A stretch of DNA of 64,000 bases from Hippasteria phrygiana (taxonomy: Eukaryota; Echinodermata; Asteroidea; Valvatida; Goniasteridae), in NCBI GenBank assembly GCA_037893225.1, contig JAZGUH010000556.1, forward strand, positions 310,001 through 374,000. The letters run 5' to 3'. Under the pieces are notes generated by a model. That model worked only from the letters and a program-made list of their open reading frames with translations. It had not been told where the DNA came from and did no database searches. Of the stretch, positions 51,098 through 63,000 are shown piece by piece (the stretch's first letter is position 1; every line of letters begins with the position of its first letter). A program made the translations under genes and the position numbers.

Positions 51098-54000
51098 GTA
51101 GGCTGTGTGTTTAATGGGTAACTTCTGTGTGGCACCTGAAATATAAATTTTAGAATTGATTTGTTACGTTTTCCAATGAGACATGAGATTTTTATTTTAT
51201 TTTTATAAACACTGATTTATCTCCCCCCCCCCCCCCCAAGGTACCCCAAAATGTATGCCTAGACATTTGTTCCATTCTCTTTGTGCATCCCTTTGTTATC
51301 ATGTACATGTAATTAACCATTTGTGTCCGGCTGTTATTGATGGGGGGGGGGGGGGGGGGGGCGTATGCCAAGCGCAAATAATAGGCACTGCACTGAATTA
51401 TGAATAGAGTGGTCTTGCTCATCGCACTTGGAGGCCCCCCCCCCCCTTTATGTGAATAAAAGCTTTGTTCGAAAAAGCTCCATCTATTCATTATATTCCC
51501 ATTCAAGAACAGTATAGTTGAAATATGAATGGATTGAGTACCCACAGGAATGCGTATACAAATGACCAACCGCGCGGACAGGTGGCCTTTTTCAAATAAA
51601 GTTATGGCCGTCTGTATTCAAGAGGCTAGACAAGAAGTTTCAAAATGTTGCCACTCGCACTTAAAACACTTTCTGGGTGTGATTTCCTTGAAAATTCTAA
51701 TTCATTTTGCAACATGTGATGCAGCACCACAAAACTGGTGCAAAGTACGTTTGAAACCGCCTTGGAGTCTGGACACTGGGGCGAGGGGTCATTATCGGCG
51801 TCCAGGCCCCAAGGCGGCTTTAAACATGCTTTAAGTATAAAATCGGCCCATTCCCATTCATAAAATACCTTTTTGTATATGCCCTAAATCAGCCAAAATC
51901 CCCGAAACAACTCAAAAATTATTAATTTCCAATGATTTTGTTGAAATTGTTTACCTTGATTTGTAAAACACCCCTTTAGCTATTTAATGGTATGTGCCAC
52001 ACGCGAGTAGTGCTAAACATTTCCAAATATGGATATTGATGCACGCGTGCCACGTACTGCGCAATGTGGAGCAGTGCCGGAGCAGTGCCGGAGCAGTGCC
52101 GGAGCAGTGCCGGAGCAGTGCCGGAGCAGTGCCGGAGCAGTGCCGGAGCAGTGCCGGAGCAGTGCCGGAGCAGTGCCGGAGCAGTGCCGGAGCAGTGCCG
52201 GAGCAGTGCCGGAGCAGTGCCGGAGCAGTGCCGGAGCAGTGCCGGTGTACTGTGAATTTATGGACTCTAAATACGGCCTCATCGGTGGTTTTGCGCTTGC
52301 ATAATTACGAGAGTCTAAATTTCTTGTGACACCGGAAAAAGTGTTCAAAACTGGTTGGTTTTGGTACATGGTACCCGTTTAAAATCACCCATGTGACCGG
52401 CTCTCGACCAATAAGAATGAGTAAACTGTCTTAGGTATTTATGAATTAAGATTTTATGGGATTTGCCGAACGGACAGTTAATTAATATTAATTTGGTGTA
52501 TTATGAATGTATACATCTGTAGCTCAGTCCAAGCTGATCAGTCCTGACTTTGTTTTGAGAAAATGAAGTTGAAAGCGTTAGTCACTGAACCAGGTTCGAT
52601 GATACAAACAATACTCTCAGAGCAAAAACTAATCCCCCCATACAATTTTGAGATTGAATTCAGCTGTAAAACTTTGGGGTCTGATAGAAGACGGTTTTTC
52701 AGATTTAAAAATGTTAAAATGTAAAAACGATGACTTTCTGCACATTTCTCTGAGCCATGTAACATATAACTGTAACCCGAAAATGCCTCTTATGCCACAT
52801 TTATGAAACTCGAAAATGTTGTTTGCAAGCCCACACAGTGACAATTCTTTGAAGGGCAGGGCGCACCCTCCGTTCCGTCAAGATCTATCGTTCTTCCCTT
52901 TTAAAAGCTCTTGGGGTGCAAAGGTGGGGTGAGGTGTAGTCCCTAGACCCATTTCCCCGTTTTGGTGTACACAGGCATCGATAGAATGCAGGACACAGGA
53001 AAAACGGGGAATGACATTTGTGTTGATTTGGTCCTGCTTGCAGTCCCAGCCAGCCCACAAAACATGTTTGCGTATGAAGTGCAATGAAGCATGACATTTA
53101 CCATTTGTTCATGTGTTCTGTATCCTGTCATTATATAGGAAAGTATATTAACCCTCCTGTGCACCTGGCCAAAATCGACCCAGTTGTTGTACAGATCAAA
53201 ACCTATCAAATGACAGATTGAAACACACACAAACTGTGAGAGTTGGTGTTTAGAGTTTTTGATAGGCTGTGATAGTTATAAGTATAGGAGGGTTAAAAAG
53301 ATGAGAATTATCTTATGTGCCGCATGCACTGAAGACTGAATTGTGCTGACTTCTATTGGCTGATTTAAAAAAAAAAAAAAATGGGGGGAGGGGAGGTTCG
53401 GGGGAGGGGCAGAATCCAACCCTTTAACGTTTCTACTCCAAGATTTATCGAGCTTGAAATGGCATTTAACCGACAAACAAACAATTCATTACAAGTGCAA
53501 ACGTAAAGCTGTCACCGCAATAAACTCAAAAGTAGAATTATGCAGGTACTATTGTCAGTGGAAAGTGGAGCGTTACAAGTGCATTTGTACAAGTACATTA
53601 GCTGGTACTGCAGTCCTTGTGCTTTTTATAGTTGATTTCCTTTCACTGGTGATTATTAAACTAATACCTCGTTGATTACTAGCCCCCCTGAAACTTATTA
53701 ATAATGTGTCATTTTGAATTTTATAATTTATATCACAAATTTGCATGACAAAGCACTGAAATAGCAGATTTGATAATTTGGCTATTGTAACTGTCTTTTT
53801 TGGCTTTTATGGGATTCACCACTTCCGGAACATTTAAAAGAAAAAACTTGGAATGTGAGAAACACTGCACCGGAAACTCTGTTTGTTCAAATCAGGAAAA
53901 TTCAAACCGGAACATAGGATGGGGTGTACTTCAGTTTTTGCAGACCAAATAGTCAACTTTTTAGGTATTGACAGGCGGTATTTTCCAAGATAACCACCCC

Positions 54001-57000
54001 TATTTTTCGTAATGAAAGTTGAGTCTAGCTACTACCAAATTCATTCAAAACATGCCATGTTTTAGAACTTGACATAAATGTTGAAACTTAAAATTGTAAC
54101 CGTTTAAGTTGCTCCTAAATTATTGTTTTAATTATATACATTTTTAGCATGTTAAGTGTACTCATTGTTACTGTCTTTAATTTTGTTTTTGTTTTTCGTT
54201 TATGCAAGCAGGACTTTTTAGTGATTTTTTTATCCTTAAATTGAACGGCTTAATCTGCACTTTTTTCATATACACATTTATATTGTGTATGTTGTATACC
54301 CGCTCATGTCTCTTTTTATTTTAAAATTATTTTTCGGTAACGATTTCATATGATCTTATTTCCTATCTGTTTTGATATTTTGTATACACTTTCAATCCTT
54401 TTGAATTGCTAGTTTTTGTTTTATTTCCTATCTTCTTTGTAATTTTATGCCAAGGGCCCCATGGAAGACCACATTTATGTGAACGGGCTACCCTAATAAA
54501 AGATCAGAAATGAATAAAAAATAAATAAATAAAAATGTGTGTAGATCGACTGGGAGGCACCGTTATTTCCTCTCATACTTTTGCATTTTTTGTGAATTTT
54601 TTTAGAGAAAGGGCCCCCCCAAAAAAGAAATATGCGGCAAACGAAGAAAACGGTTCGTGATATTCAACTTTTTCTTTGGCCTAATTGTGTGGTCCTCAGG
54701 TGCGGGAGTGGAGGACAAGTGGAGCTAAACGCCCAATGTGCACCTCACGGCCCGGCTACCAAACTGTCAGTTTACGCGTCGGCAAATACAAGAAGACGCA
54801 TCATAAAATCCACATCAATCTAGGTAGGATCACAAGAACGAGCAGGGCATATGTCAGGCTGGGGCAACTCTGCCATTTTTGGAGTCGGCTTCGGCTCCAA
54901 GCAGGAATCACGATTCCATTTGGAATCTACTCATAATATACATGTAGTATTTATATGCCCCTATATATGAAATGCATTTTGTTTTATGGGTATCGCCAAC
55001 ACAAGGCCAAAAGGCCACTCAAGGTGTGGGCTACAAAAGACAAGAAAAGACAGAAATCACAGAGAGTGCAGGTATCTATTCACATTTTGTTTGAATTGTG
55101 AAAGATTATAGGTGGAAGGGAAGCAGGTTACAGGTAAAGAGTTCCAAAAAGAGGCAGTACGAGGAAAACAAAAGAAGAGTATCTCACAGTCACAGTACAA
55201 GCCTTTGGAACAACAACAGTGAAAAATGTGATGAGACAGCCAGGCGAGTAGAGTGCCTGAAAGTCTAAGTACTGCAGTCGTGGCTCAGCCCCTAGTGGGC
55301 TCATGTGTGGTGGAGTAGCCATTGATTCTACTGTGCCACTTGCAGTGAACTTTCATCTTTACAAAGGGACACCGGTGGCAGCAGGCATACCAGTCGTACT
55401 TTTGAGCATGCGCGCATAGTTCTAAGCATGCGCGCATAGTTCTGAGTATGCACATGACTGGTGTGAACAATGGAAACGGACCGGTATGATGTGTGTGCTG
55501 CTTCCGCGCGTCTCAAAAGTCTCCCAAACAGTTTTGAGGTCGGCAGGTCATCGGAATCGCAAGGTATTGGTTGAATCTGACTCAATGGCAGGTGAAATGA
55601 ACGTGAGTGGACTGGCTTGCAGCATACGTGGAAAGCAGAGCAGAGTCGTAGAGTCCACAAGATGGACACTTTATGATTTGACTTGTGTCGTACATTTCGT
55701 GAGCGCTTGCGTGCCTGTAATTTTCTACACCGGAAATTCATCGGCAGTTTTCACATTTTTAAAAATTTTGCTTGGGTGGATTCTGAGGGGGTCTCCTGTA
55801 AAATCTAGGACCTTCCCGCCTTGCGTTTTCGACAAGCCATTCTCTGGATAAAAAATATTGTTCATTTTTGGCCTGTTTGTGGGTATCCCTAGGTGTGATA
55901 TTAAACGCAGGTTTCCTTCTTGTTTTGCCGGAGCAGTTGACATCCTTGAGGTGGACACCAAGCGGAGAGTGGTACGAGTGGAGCCGCTGGTCAGCATGGG
56001 ACAGGTTACAGCCATGCTGAATCCACTGGGATGGACACTTCCTGTCCTGCCGGAACTGGACGTACTGACCGTTGGTAGGTCAAGAAAAACCTGAATGAGA
56101 GAGCCACAATGTGCTCCTCAAACAAGTTGCATGAATATATTGTTTGAAGTGCTGTGTGTATGTCTATGCTCTTGAAGTTCACTAAATATAAAAAATTCCA
56201 ACAAATTTTCAAATTGTATTTATTTTCAATTTTAATATTTAATTTATTTGTTAGGGGAAAAAAGCATTTTTGTTTCATTTTGGCATCTTTAACCCTCTAA
56301 AACAAGCAAATTTCTTTTTTCATTTTTTTTTTGTCTTTCTTTTTAAATTTTTTTGGGGTTTGCTTTTTTTTTTTTGCAATGTTTTTTTTTTTGGGGTTGG
56401 CTTTTTTTTTGGGTTGCATTTTTTTGGTTGCTTTTTTTTATTACTTTATTAACATTGCTTTTAAGCCACACATGGGTATGTGTAAACCTGTTTGTTAGAC
56501 ACAGCTTTAGTTTTTAAATACCAGTTGTTCTCGGCCAATATGCAATGGAGAATGCTTTTTAGGCACACGCACAAAATATAGCAACGTTTGTGTTACATAA
56601 ACGCTAATAATGCACTTGTACAAAACACAATGGGCAAGACGCGGACCCCCTTAAGCTGATAAGCAGGCATGTGTTTTTGATGCATTTTGATCTTTTTATA
56701 GGATATCATTACTTTTTTTTGTAAGAAGGCATTTATGAATGGGAATAAAAATGTGGAGACCTGATCTATACCACTCAGTAATAATCTCAGAGGGTTATAG
56801 TCGATTAACAGCAGTCACACTCCTTGGTTATTTCTGACTTTGATACCCTTATTTTACAACTTTCCAACAGGTGGAATGATAATGGGCGTGGGCATCGAGA
56901 CGTCCTCCCACAAGTTTGGCTTGTTTCAGCATACCTGCGTGGCCTATGAACTCGTCATGGCTGATGGCAGCTTGGTCAGATGCACAAAGGTTTGTTCACT

Positions 57001-60000
57001 GTTCTCTTCACAAGTAGCGGTAACGTCAAGATCGAAGTAGAGAAGCTCTGTTGACAACATTCCAAAGCAATCATTTTATTTACAAACTTTTGTATGCATA
57101 TACATGTGGAAATTTGCAATTGAGCTTTTGAAAATTGATTCAAAAATACTAAATCTGCTTTCAATATTGGGTTTTGCCCTTCACCGACGTATTTTTATAA
57201 ACACTGTATACTCAGTGCAGATGTCTTACCACTCGACCACCGAGCTTGCCGGAGTCGGTTGGCTGGTTCGAATCTGGTATAGCGGCGGGTACGGCAGCCA
57301 AACAATTCCATCTTATGTATAGTTTGGCTGCGGTACCCGCCGCTATATCAGATTTGAACCAGCCAACCGACTCCGGTGTGGTCGAGTGGTAAGACATCTG
57401 CTCTAGAAAGCAGGAGGTCGTGGGTTCAAGTCCACCCGAGTAATTTTTTTCCAAATAATTTCTTGGGACAACACTTTAATAGTATACAGTGTTTATAAAA
57501 TACGTCGGTGAAGGGCAAAACCCAATATTGAATTTACATCATCCCGACTCAAAAATTCTATCTTATGACTAAAATGCTTGTAAATTTTGGCAGTTAAACA
57601 TTTTTGAAAACCTTATTTTGGCTTTTTTTTTTTTATAATTTCTGAAGTTTGTCGAAAAGTTGCTAAGTTGCTATATTGTATGGAAAAATTACCATTGTTG
57701 CAAATTTCTGTATTGTGCCAAATTCATTCTATAAAAAGAATTTTTTTGAAGCGCTATTTTTGGTTCCGTACAGCAAATGATATCCCATTGTGGTTTGTAT
57801 AATCGCGGACCCGTCAAAGGTCACTCCGATCAGATGTTTGTGGCATCATGTCCTAAGTTTGTAAGTAAACAACACTTGGGCTAAATGTGTGAGGCTCTAA
57901 CAAAGGGCAGCTTCCAAAATAGATTTGAAAAGTTATATTCAGATTGTCATATCAGATACTAAAATGCATTTCAAATAATACAAAGTGATGTAACTAAACT
58001 TGTGGGCAGTGCCGAGTTATTTTTGTAGCATTGGCTGTACCCAAATGAACCCTTGAGATAAGCGCAGATTGGCCTCAAACTTTTTTGAAAAATGAATCAA
58101 ACTGCTGCAAACTGCTAACTGACTGGATTGACCTGAAATATACAAATTGACAAAAATACCTGGCCTGACATTTCAAATTTAAGCAAGGCCTTTGAGAAAG
58201 AACTTGTTTAAGTTTGAAACGTCAGGCCATAGGGGTGTAACAATACCACTTTTTCATGATACGTAACACGATACATATTGCGACACATCATTAAAAAAAA
58301 ATATATAAAAACCCTAAAAAAAAATTAAAAACCATCCCCCCCAACACAAAATACCCTTTTAAATTGAACCTTCCCAGCAAATGTTTCATTTCCACACAAT
58401 ATAAAAATGAATGCATATCCTAGTAATGAAATTACTAGGATGCTCCATTTCCACATTTGATGTTTTTTTTACACGTCCAAACCAATTTTTTGCCCGAGGA
58501 TGGGCGAAAGGGTTGGACAGCAATATGAAGCCTTGCGCCTGAAATATCATCCGCTACTTTTTTGTCATGTTTATTTTTGTATTTAAGAATATAAAACTGA
58601 AAATAAGGGTTCCTTCCCTTGCCTAATTACACCACCTATTAACCCCACCTCCTCTGTCACATTCCTTTGTTTCCCCCAGCTTCATCCAATCTCACCACCC
58701 CCTTTCATTCTCACCCAAATGTTTGTTTCTTGTACCACTGTCATTTACCTTTGAGAAAAAAAAACTTTGCTAAAGTTCCAAACGTTAGGCCAGCTAATTT
58801 TGTTGATTTGTACATTCCAGGTCGATCCATTCAGTTTATTGCAGCATAATTCATATTCATGTAGAAAATGAAAATATAATCCGATTGTTATTATTCAGTG
58901 TTGTATTAACCAAGTAATTTTTTCTCAAGTCAAGTCAAGTCAAGTCAAGTCGCAAGTCAAATTTTCCCAAGTCAAGTCAAGTCCCAAGTCAATTTTGTTC
59001 AAGTCAAGTACCAAGTCTCGAGTCAATTGTTGGTAAATAAAAATTCCAATGACAAAATGACAATGCATAGGCTAGCAGGCATGCACTGTACAAAATCAAC
59101 CTGGTGTGCCATTTCGACAATTCTCCATGCAGCTCGGCCAGCGCTGCGGCTCTGCATACGTACTGGACACCCAGCTTGCTTTATATGTACTATACATGTA
59201 GGCTTGTTTTTTAACTGATACCTGTATGTTTGTGTTTATTTTAACAGAATTGTTAATGTCAGCAAGTCAAATTTATTCAAGTCAAGTCGAGTCACAAGTC
59301 ATGTTCTTTCAAGTCAAGTCAAGTCCCAAGTCATTTTTTTCCCCAAGTCAAGTCAAGTCTCAAGTCAAAAAAATTGCGACTCGAGTCCGATTCAAGTCAA
59401 GTCAGCAAGTCAAGTCAACAAGACTGTTATTATTTCCCCAAAACAAAGGACGAAAACCCTGACTTATTCTACGCTGTACCCTGGTCCTACGGAACTGTGG
59501 GATTGCTGGTGGCAGCCGAAATCCAAATTGTTCCCGCCAAGAAGTACGTGAAGGTGGAGTACCGCCCGGCTCACTCCATGGACGAGGTCATCAAAGTGTT
59601 CTCGCAGGAGACAACGAAAACATCGGGGAACGAATTTGTGGAGGCGTTGGTTTACAACAAGGAGGCGGCGGTTGTCATGACGGCAAATATGACCGACGAT
59701 GCGGAGGATGGCAAGGTGGGCATAGCATATAAAAGATCCTTTATAGAGGAATCCCACAACGACGAGTTTAGCGCCGATCTGCGCACTTCCGCATTTGAAA
59801 ACGAGGATCTCAATGTCACAGTAAACAACTTTATGCTGATCGTGCGCCTGCGCTGCCTTTTATGGCCTGATTAATTCATGCATGAATGAATGTGCTGAAA
59901 AGCGTTGTTTTGTTTGCCACTGACATTCTCGCTTTCAACCCAGAAGTGCGCAGAAGGGGCTAATGTGAAATTCCTCTGGTTGCTGAATAATTCTGCAGAC

Positions 60001-63000
60001 ATTTTTTGCATTCTGCTGGCTGTAGAATGGTACTTTTGCCACATGAGATTATAGTCACGGTGCTGTGATCCCCTCTAGATTTACAAAGGTCATACATGTA
60101 GAATGGTGCAATGTCCTGTGTAGACTTACAGGACGTATTTGAAACCCTGCTCTCGAGTGACTCGAGTATTAGTGTTCTCGGGTCGCCGATTTCGAATATT
60201 AAGGTAGTGCATGTCAGAGTGCCTGGTGGCGCCATTCAAGATGGCGATGCCTATGAACGATGCAGCGGAGAGTCAAAACAATCTTCACAGCTTTTATGTT
60301 GGATTCTTCGGATGAAGAGAATGAATTGAAAACAGATGTTCCGATATTTCCGTTAGCTACAACTTCTCTAATTTGAAAAAAAACATTCCAGGATCTGAGG
60401 ATATACGAATGTCCTTCACTGTCGGCCATCTTTGTTCTTCTTGTTCTTCATCCACTCCCCAGATGACGGGGAGTGAAAATCCTGTTTGCAAACGGTGTTC
60501 GTGTGTTGGTTCTTGACATTCGATACCCCGTTCTCGTGTTCAGTCAACAGGAGAACGGGGTTTCGAATACGCCCAGTGTGAATAAGGAATGGTGCTTTTG
60601 ACCTCTGTGGACATTCAGTGGTCATAGAAAAGTCTTATTGCCCTGTAGACATAGAATGGCACTGTTGCCCCCTTAGGATGTAGATTGGTGCTGTTGCCTC
60701 TGGAGACTTATGGTGTTGGTCGAATTAGAGAATTCATAGAATGGTGTGATTGATCCAGTAGACTTAGTGTTGTTAGGGGCCGTCCATAAAGTATGTACGC
60801 ACGAAGGGGGGAGGGGGGGTTGTTGACATTGCGTACACCATGCGTACAGGGGGGAGGGGGGTCCAAGCCAATGCATACCGTACGCAACCGACAATTTGCT
60901 TTCAATGAATTGTCATGAAATCAATGTACTATCTCATATAAATAACTACCAGGACCAGCTTTTGTGCATGAAAAAACAGTTATAACACAGTACCCTTCAC
61001 CCCAACCAAAAGTAAATTAGTCTTCCCAGCGCCACCAGCCAACTCCGGCCTATTTTTAGACCGTAACAAAAAGACTGCTTTATAAACCGGCAGCGTACAC
61101 CGGAAACGTACTAGTATACGTGTACTTGTATTAATTTCACCCGCGTGCTGTCTAAAATCACTCTTGTACTGGAGGTAAACAAAAGAACAAAAAGATATAC
61201 GTCTTCTATATCAACTGCCTCTTGTTCAAACACATATTTTTGTAAAAAGCGTTTTTCACTATCTCAATAAACCACTCATGAAACGTCAAGAGCAAACGAC
61301 CCCCGGTATGCAAAAAATAGTGTATTAGGAATTTGTTTTCCTTTTTTGGTTCATGTCATCATTGACTGCTGTTTTGGTTCAAAATATATCACTGTTCAAT
61401 AATTTCCAGGTCCGTTAACAAAAACATTCTGTGATTTATTTCAGTCTTTGGATGCGACATACGAATCATACTACTACTACTGTGACGTTTAATGATGCTA
61501 GAATAGAGTAGTCTGAGAAGTCAAAAAGAGATATGGAATGCGTATGCGTACAGGGGGAGAGGGGGGGTAAAAAAAGTCTGCATTTTGTGCGTACGTACTT
61601 TATGGACGGCCCCTTACCTGTGTAGTGTGTAGATATGTAAACTCTGTAGAATGGTGCAGTTGCCATGTACACTTACAAAGGCTGTAGAATGGTGCTGTTG
61701 TTCCTGTAGATTTACAGTGGTGATATATTGTTGCCGCTGTGGAGTTATAGTGGTTGTAGAATTGTGCTGTTGCTCCCTATAAACTAATACAGAGGCTGTA
61801 GAATAGCACTGTTGCCCCTGTAGATTTATAGAGCTCATAGAAAGGTGCTTTTTTTCCAGTGTAGACTTGAGGGCCGGTCACACTGGCCACGATAACGACG
61901 ACGATAACGAAAACGGTGAGAACGAACGCCAATTGGTGGAATTGTCGTGCATGTAATATGCTTGCGTTCAACCCACCAATAAAGAGCGTTTATTTGTATC
62001 GTTTTCGTTTTCGCCATCGTTTTCGTGGCCAGTGTGACCGGCCCTTTACAATGGTTATAATTTCCCTGGTAGATGATGTTTGACGAAAGAAGGTGGAATT
62101 TGCATTGGGGATGAAATAAATACGAGAGATTTTTGCCTTTCCCGATGAATAATAGTTATTTAGAAAACCCATTACTCCTAGTCCTATCTTAAATTGTCCC
62201 CCAGCACACGCTCATTGTTGCCTCGTCTCTGTATATAGATCAATGAGATTGGTAATTTTTGGAAGCCGTGGTTCTTCAAGCACGTTGAGAGATATCTGCA
62301 GTCAGGGCAGGGCGTGGAGTACATACCTCTACGCCACTATTATCATCGGCATACTCGAAGTATCTTCTGGGAACTGCAGGTGAGCTTTAGGAACTGGTCC
62401 CCCCCCCCCTGGCATTTCTTAAAGGTCACTTGAAATGAAAACCCGTATCAGAGATATCATCAAACGGACCAAAAGGGAAACTGACTATTGGTAATTTTGA
62501 AAGAATGAAAGTGAACAAAGAAAACTGGCAGGAGTGGAATTTGAACCTGTGACCTCCGGAATAACGTACCGGTGCTCCACCAACTGGGCAATCTTGCACT
62601 ATGTTGGCGGTCTCCCAAATTGTCAGTGTCTTTGTTCGGGGGGCACTCGTCAGCAGAGTTGTAATCAAGTCAATCACGAGTCACTTCACGAGTCACTTCA
62701 CGAGTCACTTCACGAGTCACTTCACGAGTCACTTCACGAGTCACTTCACGAGTCACTTCACGAGTCACTTCACGAGTCACTTCACGAGTCACTTAACGAG
62801 TCACTTCACGAGTCACTTCACGAGTCACTTCACGAGTCACTTCACGAGTCACTTCACGAGTCACTTCACGAGTCACTTCACGAGTCACTTCACGAGTCAC
62901 TTCACAAGTCACTTCACGAGTCACTTCACAATTCTGGTCTCAAGCCATGTAACAATCTATTCAAACACACTATATAACAAAAGCATTCTTTTGTCATTGT

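Larger units (their letters stand above)
51098..54699 (+). other. DHCR24 intron 1
   Basis: Phase 0 intron, GTAGGC to CCTCAG. Holds poly-C/poly-G runs (51222-51238, 51341-51361), an inverted poly-G family copy, an 11-bp minisatellite, an interspersed repeat with a nested TTAA MITE, and a LINE-like 3' tail. Bases 51,620-52,000 and 53,300-54,150 have nothing definable. Confidence 0.8.
59716..62238 (+). other. DHCR24 intron 5
   Basis: Phase 0 intron made largely of a degenerate minisatellite (about 60000-61865) interrupted by two TIR elements. Bases 60,140-60,590 form a further insert that contains an inverted GAACGGGGTATCG / CGTTCTCCTG-type pair near 60,520-60,570. 62,050-62,230 has nothing recognised. 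Confidence 0.75.

Noticed and set aside
52013..52369. Frames on both strands across the 11-bp repeat
   Set aside because: Periodic artefact of an 11-bp tandem array.
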